Source of the DNA: Liopterus haemorrhoidalis
Taxonomy: Eukaryota; Arthropoda; Insecta; Coleoptera; Dytiscidae
Assembly: GCA_963971575.1 (NCBI GenBank)
Contig: OZ020625.1
Location: 19,002,829 to 19,066,828 of the forward strand
Reading direction: 5' to 3'
DNA length: 64,000 nt
The position numbers and the translations under genes were made by a program. Numbering within the stretch: the stretch's first letter is position 1; every line of letters starts with the position of its first letter. The notes under the pieces were generated by a model. That model was not told where the DNA came from, did no database searches, and saw only the letters and a program-made list of their open reading frames with translations. This document shows, one piece after another, positions 44,902 to 56,478 of this stretch.

Positions 44902-47086
44902 TTTATTTATTTATTTATGTAATTGAGTTGTACACAGGACGAACCTAAAAACTACAACTTCGATTGCTATACATTACAATATAGTAACTTAATATTTAAC
45001 AAATTAAGCCATTAAGACGGTAATTGGATAATTGATAAATAAAAAAAAAAAAAAACAAATATATACACAGAAGAATGAATTAATTTTCATTAATAGTGCT
45101 TTGAACACTAAATGTATGAAGGCGACGTTTTATAGTGTTTAAACTCAAATGAAACGGATCTGCCTCCAATAATATATTATTAAATGTAGAAACTAATCGG
45201 TTTAAGGGGGCGTTTTGGGCATAGTTACTCCTAGCAAAAGGTTGTCTAAAAAGGTATTTATTTCTTAAGTTGCGAAGTGGTATATTTAAATTTATATTCA
45301 TAAGGAGATACGGTGAATCAATTAAGTTTTTAATAATTTTAGTAAGAAAAATTACATCATTGTTCATGCGTCTGCAATGCAAGGTAATCATTTTGAAATA
45401 ATAACATCTTGATAAGTATGAAACATGTGATATTGGGAAGCGATAACTCAAATAATTCAGAAATTTCTTTTGAATTGATTCTAAGCGACGATCATATACA
45501 TTATATCTGGGATTCCATATAACGGAACAATAATTTAAATGGCATAAGACAAAGGTGTTATAAAGTGTTATAAATGTATGGTGATTTTTAAATATTTTGC
45601 ATGTTCTAAATATAAATCCTAGATTCTGGTACGCTTTCTTACACACATGATCAATATGTACATTGAATAGAAATTTTTGATCAAAATACATTCCCAAGTC
45701 TTTTATAACAGATACTTCCTTTAGCAAGTTGGTATCGATGTTATAGTGATTCTGGATTAAGTTAATATTTTTGGAAAACGTTATTTGATAACATTTTTCA
45801 TAGTTGAGATGAAGTTTATTATTAACGCAGTAAGTATGTAAGTTAAACAGTTCCTGTTGCATTATGACACAATCCGTTAAAGAAGATATTGTTCTAAATA
45901 TTTTTAAATCGTCGGCGTATAAGAGAAAATTTGAGTGATGAAAACATTCGTTTATATCATTAATAAAAACAATAAAAAGTAATGGTCCAAGGTGCGACCC
46001 TTGCGGAACACCGGACGTGGTATAAAAATATTTAGAAATAAATCCATTTAGAGCAACAGCCTGAGATCTATTCTTTATGTAAGAACACACCCATCTCAAC
46101 AGATCTCCATGTACACCGACTTGTGCCAACTTTGAAAGAAGAATATTATGATTTAGCTTATCAAAAGCTTTGCTGAAGTCGGTGTACACGGAGTCCACCT
46201 GAAGACGAGAGTCCATTGCCTGAAAAATAAAATTCGAGTAGGCTAGAAGGTTGGATTCGACTGAGCGACCCTTAAAAAATCCGTGTTGTTCCGGAATAAT
46301 GACATTTTTCAACGAATTAAACAAGTGATCGTATATGATTTTTTCAAAAAGCTTAGGGATGATTGATAGAATTGAAACTGGTCTATAATTTTTAATATTA
46401 TGTCTATCCCCTGATTTAAAAATTGGGAATATCAAAGATTTTTTCCACAAATTTGGGAATATACCACTACTTACAGATTTTATAAAAATTTTGGATAGGG
46501 GCACAACAAAACCTGAAGCGCAATTTTTAAGTAATATTGCTGGAATACCATCAGGTCCAGCTCCCTTATTTATATCTAAGGATAAGAGGCGTTGAAATAT
46601 ATCACCCTCAACTATCAAGTCTGTGGCCAAAGACAAATTATCTGCAAAAGAGGAAATATTATAAGAGGGATCGTTATCGGGTTCGAAAACAGATTCAAAA
46701 TAAGCGGCGAACATATTGACTATATCATGACCTGTGGTTGCTGAAGTATTATTGAAGTTCATTATATTAGGAATGTTAGATGATGGGCCTCTTTTCATTT
46801 TAGAAAATTTCCAAATTTGTTTGGGGTCATTTTGTAAGTTTATTTCAAGATATTTCAAATAATTTTTATAATCAGATTCAATTAAGAATTTGCATCTACT
46901 TCTAAGAATGCTGAAAGTTATATAATCATTGTAATTCTTGTAAATTTTCCATTTTTTATGATATTTATGTTTTTCCTTAATTACCTTAATTGTGGAGAGA
47001 GCGTACCAGAGTGGAAATTTATTATAAAATTTTGGTTTTAACGGAACATGTAGGAGCATGTAGATCAATAGGGGTCGAATTCGCAC
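44902..47086 (-). mobile_element. 5'-truncated LINE (jockey/CR1-like), RT open frame
   Basis: The minus-strand frame 45080-47086 (668 codons, no ATG at its start) encodes the region just before RT and a complete RT: GAGPDGIPAILLKNC, WKKSLIFPIFKSGD, NYRPVSILSIIPKLFEKII, EQHGFFKGRSVESNLL, DFSKAFDKLNHNILL, TTSGVPQGSHLGPLLFIVFI and YADDLKIF, then the thumb and C-terminal region. The endonuclease and ORF1 are missing. A 3' UTR and a (AAATA)n-type tail end it near 44902. It is related to, but distinct from, the LINE at 52650-56640. The RT frame is uninterrupted. Confidence 0.9.
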
Positions 47087-47214
47087 AAGGCGTCTAGACT
47101 CATGAATACCAAATTCAAAAGACTACTTTTCAAAACTATCATTCCCTTTTTCCTTGCGGAAACCGACTGGTTATATCCCAAACATAATGTATCGTCGCAA
47201 TGATCCAAAATACA

Positions 47215-47498
47215 TGTGGGATTTTTAATTGAAACATAAGTTTATATTAATAAAAATTTATTGGTAATATTAAACCAAATTTTAATAACATTAAATTTAA
47301 TTAAATTGTAAAAAATTTGACACGTCTGCCTTCGTTGCCGGCTGAACTCACACTGCACGTGTGAAACCGGGGTTCACAGTCGGGGATGCAGGGACTGAAC
47401 ACGCCATACACGTGGTTACTTGGGGTTCACAGTCGGTGATGCAGGGACTTCTTCAGAAATCTTCTCATTTGAGCGGGTAATACGATTGCTCAGTCCCA
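47215..47498 (-). repeat. Gypsy element 3' LTR
   Basis: 284 bp. The last codons of pol (stop at 47416) lie inside it. Confidence 0.92.
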
Positions 47499-49890
47499 CA
47501 GCTCGGCCTTCCTGAAAGTCATCCGGCTCGGATGACAACTCGTCTTCATCTCCGTTCGGACACCATGGTTTCATGTTGTCAGCACTTGAAGAGGTGCGAA
47601 GGGGACCTTCGCTGATGCCTACCTTGACAACATCATAGCGGTCCCGGCCCAGCACTGTAACTACCTTGTATGGACCTAGAAATTTGGGTTTTATCTTTCC
47701 TGCGGTAATAAATTGCGTACGTTTAATTGCAACAATATCATCAATTTGATATTCACGCGCTACATCCTTTTCCTGTCGTAACTTTTCTTATTTTCTTTCT
47801 GTATCTTTACTATGTTTTTCTTTGCTTCCATTCTAATTTCTTCTCGCTCTTCCTCAAACATTTTCAGACTTTCATCCTCAATTATTTCTTGAATTCTAAC
47901 ATCTTTAGAGGTTCTCATTTTGACACCAATCATGACTTCAAACGGCGTTTTGCCAATAGCTCGCTGGTATGTATTGTTAAGTGATATTTGTAACTGGCCA
48001 ACATACTTATACCAATTATGTTCATTTCCAAGAGATAATTTCGTAATGGCTGGTATAATTATACGATTGACTCTCTCGATTTGACCATTTCCTCTTGGGA
48101 CGCCGGTTGTGATCTGAACATGTCTAATATTACGCTCGTGACAATAATCTCTAAAACTAGATGAAGTGAAGGCGGTACCTCGATCCGATATTAAACGTTG
48201 TGGATTACCAAAAACTTCAGCTTGAATTTCTAATTTATCTAGGGTTTCTTGCGTAGTAGTGGACTTTGTAGCGTACAGCCATACAAACTTTGTAAACGCA
48301 TCTACTACGGCTAAGATATACTTATAGCCATTCTTTGTGGTCGATAACGGTCCTAAGTGGTCTAAATGGTAAGTGGCTAGTGGTACGTCTTCCTTATCAA
48401 GAGGGTTTAAAAAACCTTCCTGCTTGCCAGATTTCTTTTCAGCTAGGATACAATGGACGCAGTTTCTTATAACTGAATTTATTTTCTCTTTTATTTTGGG
48501 AATCCAAAACTCTCTTTTGACTAGATCCTCAGTTTTCTTTATGCTGAAATGTCCATTTTCGTGTGCTCTTCTGATAATCTCGTTTTGTATACGTCGTGGA
48601 ACGCATATTAAATTCCTTCCTTCAATTTCTTTATATATTATTCCGTGTTCTTCTTTATAATCTTTATAAGAAATCGTCTTAAGCAATTCTTTGATCACTT
48701 TTATTTCTTCATCTTCATTTTGTGCTTGTCTGATTCTTTCCGTGACACTATCTTGTATAATCATCGCTATTGGGTTCCGGCTTAAAGCATCAACATGTTT
48801 CATACGAACTCCAGGACGATGTTCTAGTACATAATCAAATTCCTCAAGTAGCAACGCCCATCTTGCTACTCTTGTAGTCAATTCCTTTTTCCGCATTGTC
48901 ATTTCAAATGCAGAGCAATCGGTTACTATCTTGAAATTGATACCAAGTAAGTATACTCTGAATCTTTTCAATGATTCTATTATTGCTAGTACTTCTAACT
49001 CGTAACTAGAATAATTTTGTTCTGCGGTTGACGTCTTTCTACTAAAATACAGAACAGGGTGCAGTTTTCTATCTTGACTGTCCTCTTGGAGCAATATTGA
49101 ACCGTATCCATATTTGCAAGCATCAGTATGCAGTTCTGTCCTGTTTGTGGGTGAATATATTCGTAGTACTGGCGCTGATACTAAACTGTCTTTAAGTACT
49201 TGAAAAGAAGTTTCTTGCTCTTCATCGAAAACAAATTTGTTATTCTTCTTCAACAGGTCGCTTAACGGTCTTGCTTTTTGAGAATAATTATCTATAAATT
49301 TTCGGAAATATCCGGTCAAACCTAGAAAGCTCTGAACTTGTTTCAGGTTGGTTGGTTTAGGGAATTTCTTCACTGCATTGGTCTTCACTCTTGACGGACT
49401 GACTGTATTATTTTCTATCGAATATCCCAAATATTCTATTCTTGTTTGAAGAAATTGACACTTCTTCCAATTTATTTCTAAACCGAACTCCTGTGCACGA
49501 CTTAGCACAACTTTCAGTCTGTTTATTCCTTCTTCGCGCGTCTTTGATGGAATAATGAGATCATCTAGATATGTTAATAGAATTCCTTGATTGATCAGAT
49601 CTTTGAAAATATGATTTACATATCGTTGAAATACAGCTGGCGAGTTACACAAGCCAAATGGTGTTCTTAGGAACTCAAACTGTCCACTAGGAGTCACGAA
49701 TGCAGTGTATTTGATGCTGTCTTCTTCCACGAGAACATGGAAGAAACCATTTTTTAAATCCAACGTCGTAAATATGCATGCACCTTGTAGTCTGTCTATC
49801 TGGCCATCAATGAGTGGCAGAGGGTACCTATCTTTGATTATGTTCTTATTTACTTTCCTATAATCTATGCATATTCTTGTATCTCCATTT
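47416..49890 (-). pseudogene. Gypsy Pol: RT, RNase H, integrase, GPY/F tail
   Basis: After the A-tract, RT continues: LDLKNGFFHV, GLCNSPAVFQRYV and the catalytic TYLDDLIIPS. RNase H has LHTDACKYGYGS and TDCSAFEMTM. Integrase follows with the HHCC finger (HENGHF ... CVHC) and catalytic motifs YHLDHLGPL, SDRGTAF and GNGQIERVNR. A second break near 47760 separates the C-terminal part, with a GPY/F-type module (FLGPYKVVTV, then DRYDVVKV) ending at 47416 inside the 3' LTR. No chromodomain or env is seen. Its close relative at 62175-63899 has the same order. Confidence 0.92.
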
Positions 49891-51427
49891 TTTTTTTTTT
49901 CACGAGGACTATTGGACTAGCAAAGTCCGATGAGCTTGGTTGAATAATTTTTTTCTGAAGCCATTCTTCAATTTGTCTATCCACTTCTCTTTTGTCTGGA
50001 ATTGACAGTCTTCTTGGGTGTTGGTAGATGGGTCTATCATCACTCAAGATAATTTTCATTTTCACGGCTGTAGTTCTTACTTCTTTAGGATGGTAGTTAT
50101 TAACAATCTCTTCGACATCTTCAGGTAATCCCATTAGAGTTTCTTCTTCTAAACTTGTCTCAATCATTAAGAAATCTTTTTCTTCTTCATTCTTATGGTA
50201 TTTTTTAATCTCTAGACCGTCGGCATTAATTTTAAGTTCTGCATCATTTAATAATTCTCTACCTATTATCATGTCTGTTGGAATTGCATTGTCAGGGACT
50301 ATGTGAATTATCATTTCGTATTCTTCTCCGTCAATTTTTATATTGGTTTCGATCTTTCCCAAAGTTTCGACCTTTTTTGAGCCTAGCCCTTGCAGTGTAA
50401 TTTTCTTATCACTGGTTGATTGGACATCCAGATATAACAGGTGATCTTGAGTCATAACATTGACTTCACTGCCAGTGTCAATTAGAGCGACTACTTGACG
50501 ATTTTTTATCTCAACCATTTTACACATCTTGTTGAATGGATCAATTCGCTTTATTAACATGCTACTTGATTCTTGGTGAGACACCGTTGTATTGGTTTTC
50601 TTTTCAGGGCATTTTGGGGCAATATGTCCGTACTTATTACAACTAAAACATTTTGGGCCCTGTGTCTTCTTCGTGCAGTCTCTAGACAAATGTCCTTTGC
50701 CTTCACAATTAAAGCATACTTTTTCAGTTTTATTATTTGTTTTTAATGTGGACTTTTCAGGAGTACTTCTGCTTTTCATCTTCATCGTTTCATAAATCTT
50801 TAGTTTCTGCTTAAATTCGGGGAAAGTCAAAGCACCATAAAGTATCGATTTGTTGGATTCGTAGTCTGAGATTCCGTCTATTATGTACTCAATTATGACA
50901 GTGTCGTCCATGGAAGCTCTCTTCCCTAATTCCTTCATATGAAGCAAATACTCTTGGTACGTTTCCGTTGCGAGTTTCTTCCTTTTTGAAAGTAATTGAT
51001 GGATTGTCTTACTGTCTACTTTGAGACCAAATTCTTCTATGATTGCAACTCTAAATTCAGTCCAAGTTTTAAATATCGGTTCTGATTTTAGCCATAGCTT
51101 GGCTAATCCGTCTAACGATTTGCGAGCAGCAACCAGAGTTTGCAAATCTGACCAATGAAACATTTGAGAATTATTTTCGACATCTTTGATCCAACTGTTT
51201 ACAGAGTAAGACAGATCGGAACCATTAAATTTGGGTACTATGCCTTCAATGTCTTTAAAATTAAACATACTTGAAGAGCCACTGTTGTTATGCTTAATGT
51301 TCTCAAGTCTCTGATTAAGAGATTGTATTTCTCTTTCAAGTGTTTCTTTTTCTTCAGTCTTTTGAAGAGAAAGTTGCTCGAGGGATCTCTCCAACTCTTC
51401 TACCTTTCTTGGCACTCCTTTCGGCAT
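49865..51427 (-). pseudogene. Gypsy Gag-protease and start of RT, ending at an A13 frame break
   Basis: ATG at 51427. Residues 7-45 form a coiled coil, about 60-225 the capsid-like retrotransposon gag domain, then two CCHC knuckles at 238-251 (CFNCEGKGHLSRDC) and 260-273 (CFSCNKYGHIAPKC). The aspartic protease follows with LIDTGS near 316-320 and IIGRELL, then the RT N-terminus (WLQKKIIQPSSSDFASPIVLVKKK). The frame is lost in a 13-base A tract (T on the + strand, 49888-49900), after which the RT continues in another frame. Before the break gag, protease and RT were one uninterrupted frame. The break could be a sequencing error in a homopolymer. Confidence 0.92.
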
Positions 51428-51596
51428 TTTTATTAATAAAAAATGATTTTGCTTACCGTATTTTCTCTTCTTACTAACTTTTAACGTCTTCTTTACTCGT
51501 GGGCAATCTTCTTTCGCTCGTGTTTTTCAGCTTTATGTTGGTTTTCTTGTGTCGTTTTCCTTTGGTTTTCGTCTTGGTGAGTCTTCCTTTTTTCTT

Positions 51597-51893
51597 TGCT
51601 ATCGTCTAAGCACGTCTTCTTTCTTCTTTGGTTTCGTCTTGGCACGTCTTCTTTCTTCTTTGGTTTCGTCTTGGCACGTCTTCTTTCTTCTTTGATTTCG
51701 TCTTAGCACGTCTTCTTTCTTCTTTGATTTCGTCTTAGCACGTCTTCTTTCTTCTTTGATTTCGTCTTAGTACGTCTTCCTTCTTCTTTAGTTTCGTCTT
51801 AGCACGTCTTCTTTCTTCTTTGATTTCGTCTTAGCACGTCTTCTTTCTTCTTTGGTTTCGTCTTGGCACGTCTTCTTTCTTCTTTGATTTCGT
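51597..51893. repeat. 32-bp tandem array in the gypsy leader
   Basis: About nine copies of a 32-bp unit built on CACGTCTTCTTTCTTCTTTG plus GTTTCGTCTTGG, with cacgtc at 51611 and then every 32 bases to 51867. It lies between the primer site and gag. The unit length is not a multiple of three, so it is not coding. Confidence 0.95.
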
Positions 51894-52353
51894 CTTCAAC
51901 TCTTTTAACTAACGTCTTTTGCCGGCGTATTCAAGTTTATTTCGTCGTTTTAAACTTTTTTTTTTTAATTCGGATTTAGTCGTTTGTTTATTTAATTTTT
52001 GTAAATAAATCACTTGTCTTAAACCGTCTTTATAATTTAACCTATTTTTATTGTTAACACCTCTTTGAATTAATTATTTTAACTCAAAAATTAAAATATT
52101 ATCTTAACTTTCAGACAACAGATACAATAACGTCTTTTAAGACTTAAACAACGAATTAAACAACGCTCGGCGAGTGGAGTACAGCGGGCACAATACAAAA
52201 TAACGTCACACATCACACACACCCCTCAACATTGTTAAAATTTAACTGTTCACTCTTTTTATACACTAAAATCACTTTGTTAACAACTTTTAGCTTTAAT
52301 TAAATTCACTTTTCACTTTTGTTTATCACCAGATGTTAATAATTATGTTTCGA

Positions 52354-52371
52354 ATCCCGGACGAGCCCCCA
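52354..52371 (-). promoter_or_regulatory. Primer-binding site, tRNA-Pro type
   Basis: On the minus strand TGGGGGCTCGTCCGGGAT lies four bases inside the 5' LTR. This is the form complementary to the 3' end of tRNA-Pro, as known for gammaretroviruses. Confidence 0.85.
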
Positions 52372-52375
52372 ATTT

Positions 52376-52649
52376 TGTGGGATTTTTAATTGAAACATAA
52401 GTTTATATTAATAAAAATTTATTGGTAATATTAAAGCAAATTTTAGTAACATTAAATTTAATTAAATTGTAAAAAATTTGACACATCTGCCTTCGTTGCC
52501 GGCTGAACTCACACTCCACGTGTGAAACCGGGGTTCACAGTGGGACTGAACACGCCATACACGTGGTTACTTGGGGTTCACAGTCGGTGATGCAGGGACT
52601 TCTTCAGAAATCTTCTCATTTGAGCGGGTAATACGATTGGTCAGTCCCA
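52376..52649 (-). repeat. Gypsy element 5' LTR
   Basis: 274 bp, upstream LTR of the minus-strand element. Confidence 0.92.
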
Positions 52650-52896
52650 TATATATATTTATTTATTTATTTATTTATTTATTTTATTTATTTATTTTAT
52701 TCGGGTGACTAAACAGAGAAAAATTCTCCTACAAGTCTCCACATACATTTTACAAAATAAAAAAAAAAAATACATATGTATATATTTAAGTGAATAAATA
52801 CCACACTAAATTAACAAAATAAATCATACATTAACTACAAAAGAAAAGAAAAGAAAAAAGAATACAATAAATTATGAGAATCTAACATCAAAAATG

Positions 52897-53205
52897 TTAC
52901 AGCGAAACATCCTGAAGTTTACTAATAATTTCCTTCTTAAATTGCGCAAATGTCATAAAAAATAAATCAGAAGTGTTAAAGAAAAGATTGTAGAGAATCA
53001 TAATCCTGTTAAGGGGGGAATTCATACCAGAATTGGATAATCTAAACCTTGAGTAAAAGGTAATATTTTGGCGAGTATTTCTTTGTGGAATATTGAAGTT
53101 CAACAGTTCCAACAAAGAGGGGCAGTCAATCATGTTATTTACTATTTTAAAAATGTTATTCATATCAATTTTAATTCTACGATTGGATAAAGTCATTAAA
53201 GTCAA
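52897..53205 (-). pseudogene. LINE ORF2 C-terminal fragment after a deletion
   Basis: 102 codons (NRRIKIDMNNIFKIVNNMID, NIPQRNTRQN, MNSPLNRI) align with the last part of the LINE at 45080-47086 (MNNDVIFLTKIIKNLIDSPY, NIPLRNLRNK, NAPLNRL). The piece between is missing here. Confidence 0.8.
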
Positions 53206-55526
53206 GCTGCTTTCGTAATTTTATCAATGTGTGTATCAAATTTAAGTTTACTATCGTAATAGACACCTAAATCTTTTACTACGTGAGACTGGGAGAGGGA
53301 CGTGCCATTAATGTCATAATTAAATTTAATGGGATGATGTTTCCTTGTGAAAGATATGAAAGTGCATTTATTTAAATTTAAAAAAAGGCCATTTTGAACA
53401 CAATAACAATAAAAGTTTTGTAAATCGTAATTCAGATCCAAGGAGTCTTGAATACATGTAATGTTTTTAAAAATTTTTAGATCATCTGCAAAAAGAAGAA
53501 ATTTAGATTTATTAAAGCATCTAGAGATATCGTTTATAAAAATTATAAACAATACGGGCCCTAAGTGCGAACCCTGAGGGACACCTGAGGTAATTTTAAC
53601 AAAATTAGATGTATAATTGTTTAAGGCAACAGCTTGAGACCTATTTGTTATGTAGGATTCGATCCACCGTAACAAGTTTCCGTGAATACCAATCAATTTG
53701 AGTTTTTGAATTAGCAAATTATGATTAACCTTATCAAATGCCTTTTTCAAATCCGTGTAAATCACATCAACCTGGCCAGCAGAGTCGAGCTTAGAATGAA
53801 TGAGTTCTGTATACGGAAGTAAGTTAGAAATGCATGATTTTTTTTTCATAAAGCCATGCTGTTCAGGAATAATGAATGATCTGATTGAATTAGATATGAA
53901 ATTGGTTATAATTGCTTCAAAAGTTTTCGCAAAGAAATTTAATTTAGATATTGGCCTGTAGTTGCTTATGTCGCCAACTGGACCATTTTTATGTATAGGC
54001 GTGATAAGAGCTTCTTTCCAACAATCTGGAAAAATCCCTTCCTTTAGCGATTTATTAAAGATGATGAGTAAGGGATCACATAATGATTCGGCACATTTAT
54101 TGATGAAAATCGCCGGAATACCATCTGGACCAGGAGATTTTGTGACATCTATAGATTTTAAGTGATGAAGGATATCATGTCTATGTATATGATTCATATT
54201 TATAGTACAAGGAGAGCTCGTAACATTGACAGGGCAAGAAAAATGCTTATTTGGTTCGAAATTTGATTGAAAAAATTTGTTGAATAAATTACTAATATTT
54301 TCAGAATCGTATGCTTTTACGTCATCAAGGACCATGCATTTAGGAATGTTTGATTTAGACTTCTTTGCAGAGATGTAATTCCAGAATTGTTTAGAATTTG
54401 TCTTAATGTTACTTTCGGTAGAACTAATCCAATCTCTGTAATCATTCTGTACTGCAGTTTTTAACCTTCGACGCAGTGTTGAAAAGGAATTGTAATCAGA
54501 TATTTGACCATAATTTTTCCACTTCTTGTGAAATTTATTTTTTTCAAAACACATTTTTATGGTTGCTTTTTTGTACCAAAAAGGAAATTTATGTTTATTT
54601 TTGAATTTACAGGGAACATTTTCATCCAAGATGTTATAAATAATATTATAAAATTTATTTAACGCCAAATTAATACAACTATGATCTAAAGTTCTTTCCC
54701 AGTTGTGTAATATAACTTTTTCGTTCAAAATACCAAAGTCAACTCCAGAGAAATCACGTTTAAGATAAACATTTTTAGGAAAATATAAAGTTTTGTCAAA
54801 AGTGTAAGTGAATTCTATAGATTTGTGGTGTTTGTCTTCTAAAACAAACGGGTTTTCACATGATTTGACTGTAACATTTTGTCTGTTGCACAATATAAGA
54901 TCTAATATTTTGTTATTAATGTTAACAACACAATTAAATTGCATTAGATTCACTAATGTGAAACAATCTAACAAAAGTGAAGATTTTCCATCAACAGCTT
55001 TTGATGGAGTTAAATAATTGGCATTATATTTGGCTGACCATTGAATAAGCGGTAAGTTGAAATCACCAACAATTAAAAAAATATCATCAGGATTTTCATT
55101 TAATAGACACACTAAGTTGTCAACAAATGAATTCAGTCGGTTTAAGTCAATATAGTCAGGCAAATAAACACAGCATACATTAATTTTATTCATTTGATCA
55201 GGTAGACATAGAGATATCCATAAATCTTCAATATATTTACTGTTCCATTTGGGTCGCTCAATAACTTGGAGAGTATTGGAAATCGCAATAAGACAGCCAC
55301 CGCCATCGCTTTTGTGTGATGTATGTACGTCTCTATCTCTCCGAAATACATTGTAGGAAGTATCAAATAATTCTGAACTAAGAACATTATCATTGAGCCA
55401 AGTTTCTACTAGACATATTATATTATATTCGTGCAAAGATACAGATTTAAAAAAATTGTTAACTTTAGAGCGCAAACCACGAACATTTTGAAAATAACAT
55501 TTTAATTTATTAACATTATCAACCAT
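53202..55526 (-). CDS. LINE ORF2: AP endonuclease and reverse transcriptase
   Basis: ATG at 55526, 774 codons. The endonuclease is at residues 1 to about 230: QNVRGLRSK, ICLVETWLND, GGGCLIAI, IVGDFNLPLIQW and a degenerate DKHHKSIEF end where SDH is usual. RT follows: SPGPDGIPAIFINKC, WKEALITPIHKNG, ISNYRPISKLN, EQHGFMKKKSCISNLL, DLKKAFDKVNHNLL, ITSGVPQGSHLGPVLFIIFIND and the catalytic FADDLKIF. The frame stops at 53202 after DTHIDKI, within the thumb. The C-terminal part continues at 52897-53205 in another frame after an apparent deletion of about 270 bases. Confidence 0.92.
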   Translation of the reverse strand: MVDNVNKLKCYFQNVRGLRSKVNNFFKSVSLHEYNIICLVETWLNDNVLSSELFDTSYNVFRRDRDVHTSHKSDGGGCLIAISNTLQVIERPKWNSKYIEDLWISLCLPDQMNKINVCCVYLPDYIDLNRLNSFVDNLVCLLNENPDDIFLIVGDFNLPLIQWSAKYNANYLTPSKAVDGKSSLLLDCFTLVNLMQFNCVVNINNKILDLILCNRQNVTVKSCENPFVLEDKHHKSIEFTYTFDKTLYFPKNVYLKRDFSGVDFGILNEKVILHNWERTLDHSCINLALNKFYNIIYNILDENVPCKFKNKHKFPFWYKKATIKMCFEKNKFHKKWKNYGQISDYNSFSTLRRRLKTAVQNDYRDWISSTESNIKTNSKQFWNYISAKKSKSNIPKCMVLDDVKAYDSENISNLFNKFFQSNFEPNKHFSCPVNVTSSPCTINMNHIHRHDILHHLKSIDVTKSPGPDGIPAIFINKCAESLCDPLLIIFNKSLKEGIFPDCWKEALITPIHKNGPVGDISNYRPISKLNFFAKTFEAIITNFISNSIRSFIIPEQHGFMKKKSCISNLLPYTELIHSKLDSAGQVDVIYTDLKKAFDKVNHNLLIQKLKLIGIHGNLLRWIESYITNRSQAVALNNYTSNFVKITSGVPQGSHLGPVLFIIFINDISRCFNKSKFLLFADDLKIFKNITCIQDSLDLNYDLQNFYCYCVQNGLFLNLNKCTFISFTRKHHPIKFNYDINGTSLSQSHVVKDLGVYYDSKLKFDTHIDKITKAA

Positions 55527-55566
55527 TATATAATAAATTATTTAATTGATAAAGAAAAAAAGAATT

Positions 55567-56478
55567 TTAAATTAATTTAGAAAGGGAGGATTCGTTGGCA
55601 ATATGTATAATTCTCGAACTGTCATTTTTACGCACAAGAATTTTGCAGTCACTTACCCATACATATTTGTAGTTGTTATCACGGCAAAATGTTTTAGTTT
55701 GAAAAAGCAAATTCTTATTTTTCACGGTAAGGTGATCAGAGATATAAATTTTTTCATTATTGTTATTAATAGCCAAAATAGAAGTATTCAACTGTTGGCG
55801 TTTAGACTTGCTAGAAGCGATGAAGTTCTGTTTAACAAGTCGCGAATTAAATTTCACTATAATCGCCTTGGGTTTATTATGGGCTGCTCGGTGAGGAACT
55901 CTGTGACAGGCATCAATAGAGGGAGTGTCAATATTCAAACCAACCACTTCACCTATTTTTTTGACAATATTAACAATATTTTCTCCACTTCGCTCAGGAA
56001 CGCCGCTGATTTCCACGTTGTTTTTCCGCGAATATTGTTGTAGATCTTCTATTTCTTGTTTCAGCAATAGATTTTCACTCGATATTTCAATTACCTTGTA
56101 TTCCAAAGACTCAATCCTTTTCAAGGCACTTTTGAAGTCAGATAATTTTGTACTGAAATCGTCGACATTTGAACTACAAAATTCAAGTGAGTGGAGCATC
56201 TGGTCTTGTTTGGTTTTTAAAATGTCAAATTGAAGTAGCGTTTCAGAGAGTTTAGCAGACACTTGCTTTAGATTTAATATATCTTCATCGGATGGTGATG
56301 TTTTGACCAAGCATGATGGGCACCTCCAAGAAACACCCGGTATCTCAGACGAATCTGCGAAAATTGTAGGTAATTTCACGCACTTGGTATGGTACCATTT
56401 ATTACAATGACCATCACAAGTTATTCCTGGACTGGTTCTGCTAATAACAGATTGACATGAAGCACACACTTCCGGCAT
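55567..56478 (-). CDS. LINE ORF1: PHD finger, coiled coil and FP25-like domain
   Basis: The first ATG in this frame is at 56478, giving 303 residues; the frame is open further upstream without ATG. The N-terminus is a PHD-type zinc finger (CASC, CDGHCNKWYHTKCV, WRCPSC). A coiled coil follows, ending in EIEDLQQYSRKNNVEISGVP, the border of the nucleic-acid-chaperone module seen in LINE ORF1 and in baculovirus FP25-like proteins. Further motifs are IDACHRVPHRA and KAIIVKFNSR. ORF1 should coat the element RNA and act as a chaperone. The frame is intact. ORF2 starts about 40 bases downstream. Confidence 0.85.
   Translation of the reverse strand: MPEVCASCQSVISRTSPGITCDGHCNKWYHTKCVKLPTIFADSSEIPGVSWRCPSCLVKTSPSDEDILNLKQVSAKLSETLLQFDILKTKQDQMLHSLEFCSSNVDDFSTKLSDFKSALKRIESLEYKVIEISSENLLLKQEIEDLQQYSRKNNVEISGVPERSGENIVNIVKKIGEVVGLNIDTPSIDACHRVPHRAAHNKPKAIIVKFNSRLVKQNFIASSKSKRQQLNTSILAINNNNEKIYISDHLTVKNKNLLFQTKTFCRDNNYKYVWVSDCKILVRKNDSSRIIHIANESSLSKLI

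Larger units (their letters stand above)
47215..52649 (-). mobile_element. Ty3/gypsy LTR retrotransposon (single gag-pol frame)
   Basis: LTRs at 47215-47498 and 52376-52649 (minus strand TGGGACTG...CCCACA) are about 95 percent alike; the right one lacks about 10 bp. The likely target duplication is TACA (47211-47214) versus TATA after 52649, which is imperfect. Inside are a tRNA-Pro-like primer site, a leader with a 32-bp tandem array, and gag-pol with two frame breaks. It abuts the 3' tail of the next LINE. Confidence 0.92.

Noticed and set aside
51597..51893. 32-bp regular repeats as a CRISPR-like array
   Set aside because: There are no unique spacers; it is a tandem minisatellite inside a retrotransposon leader.
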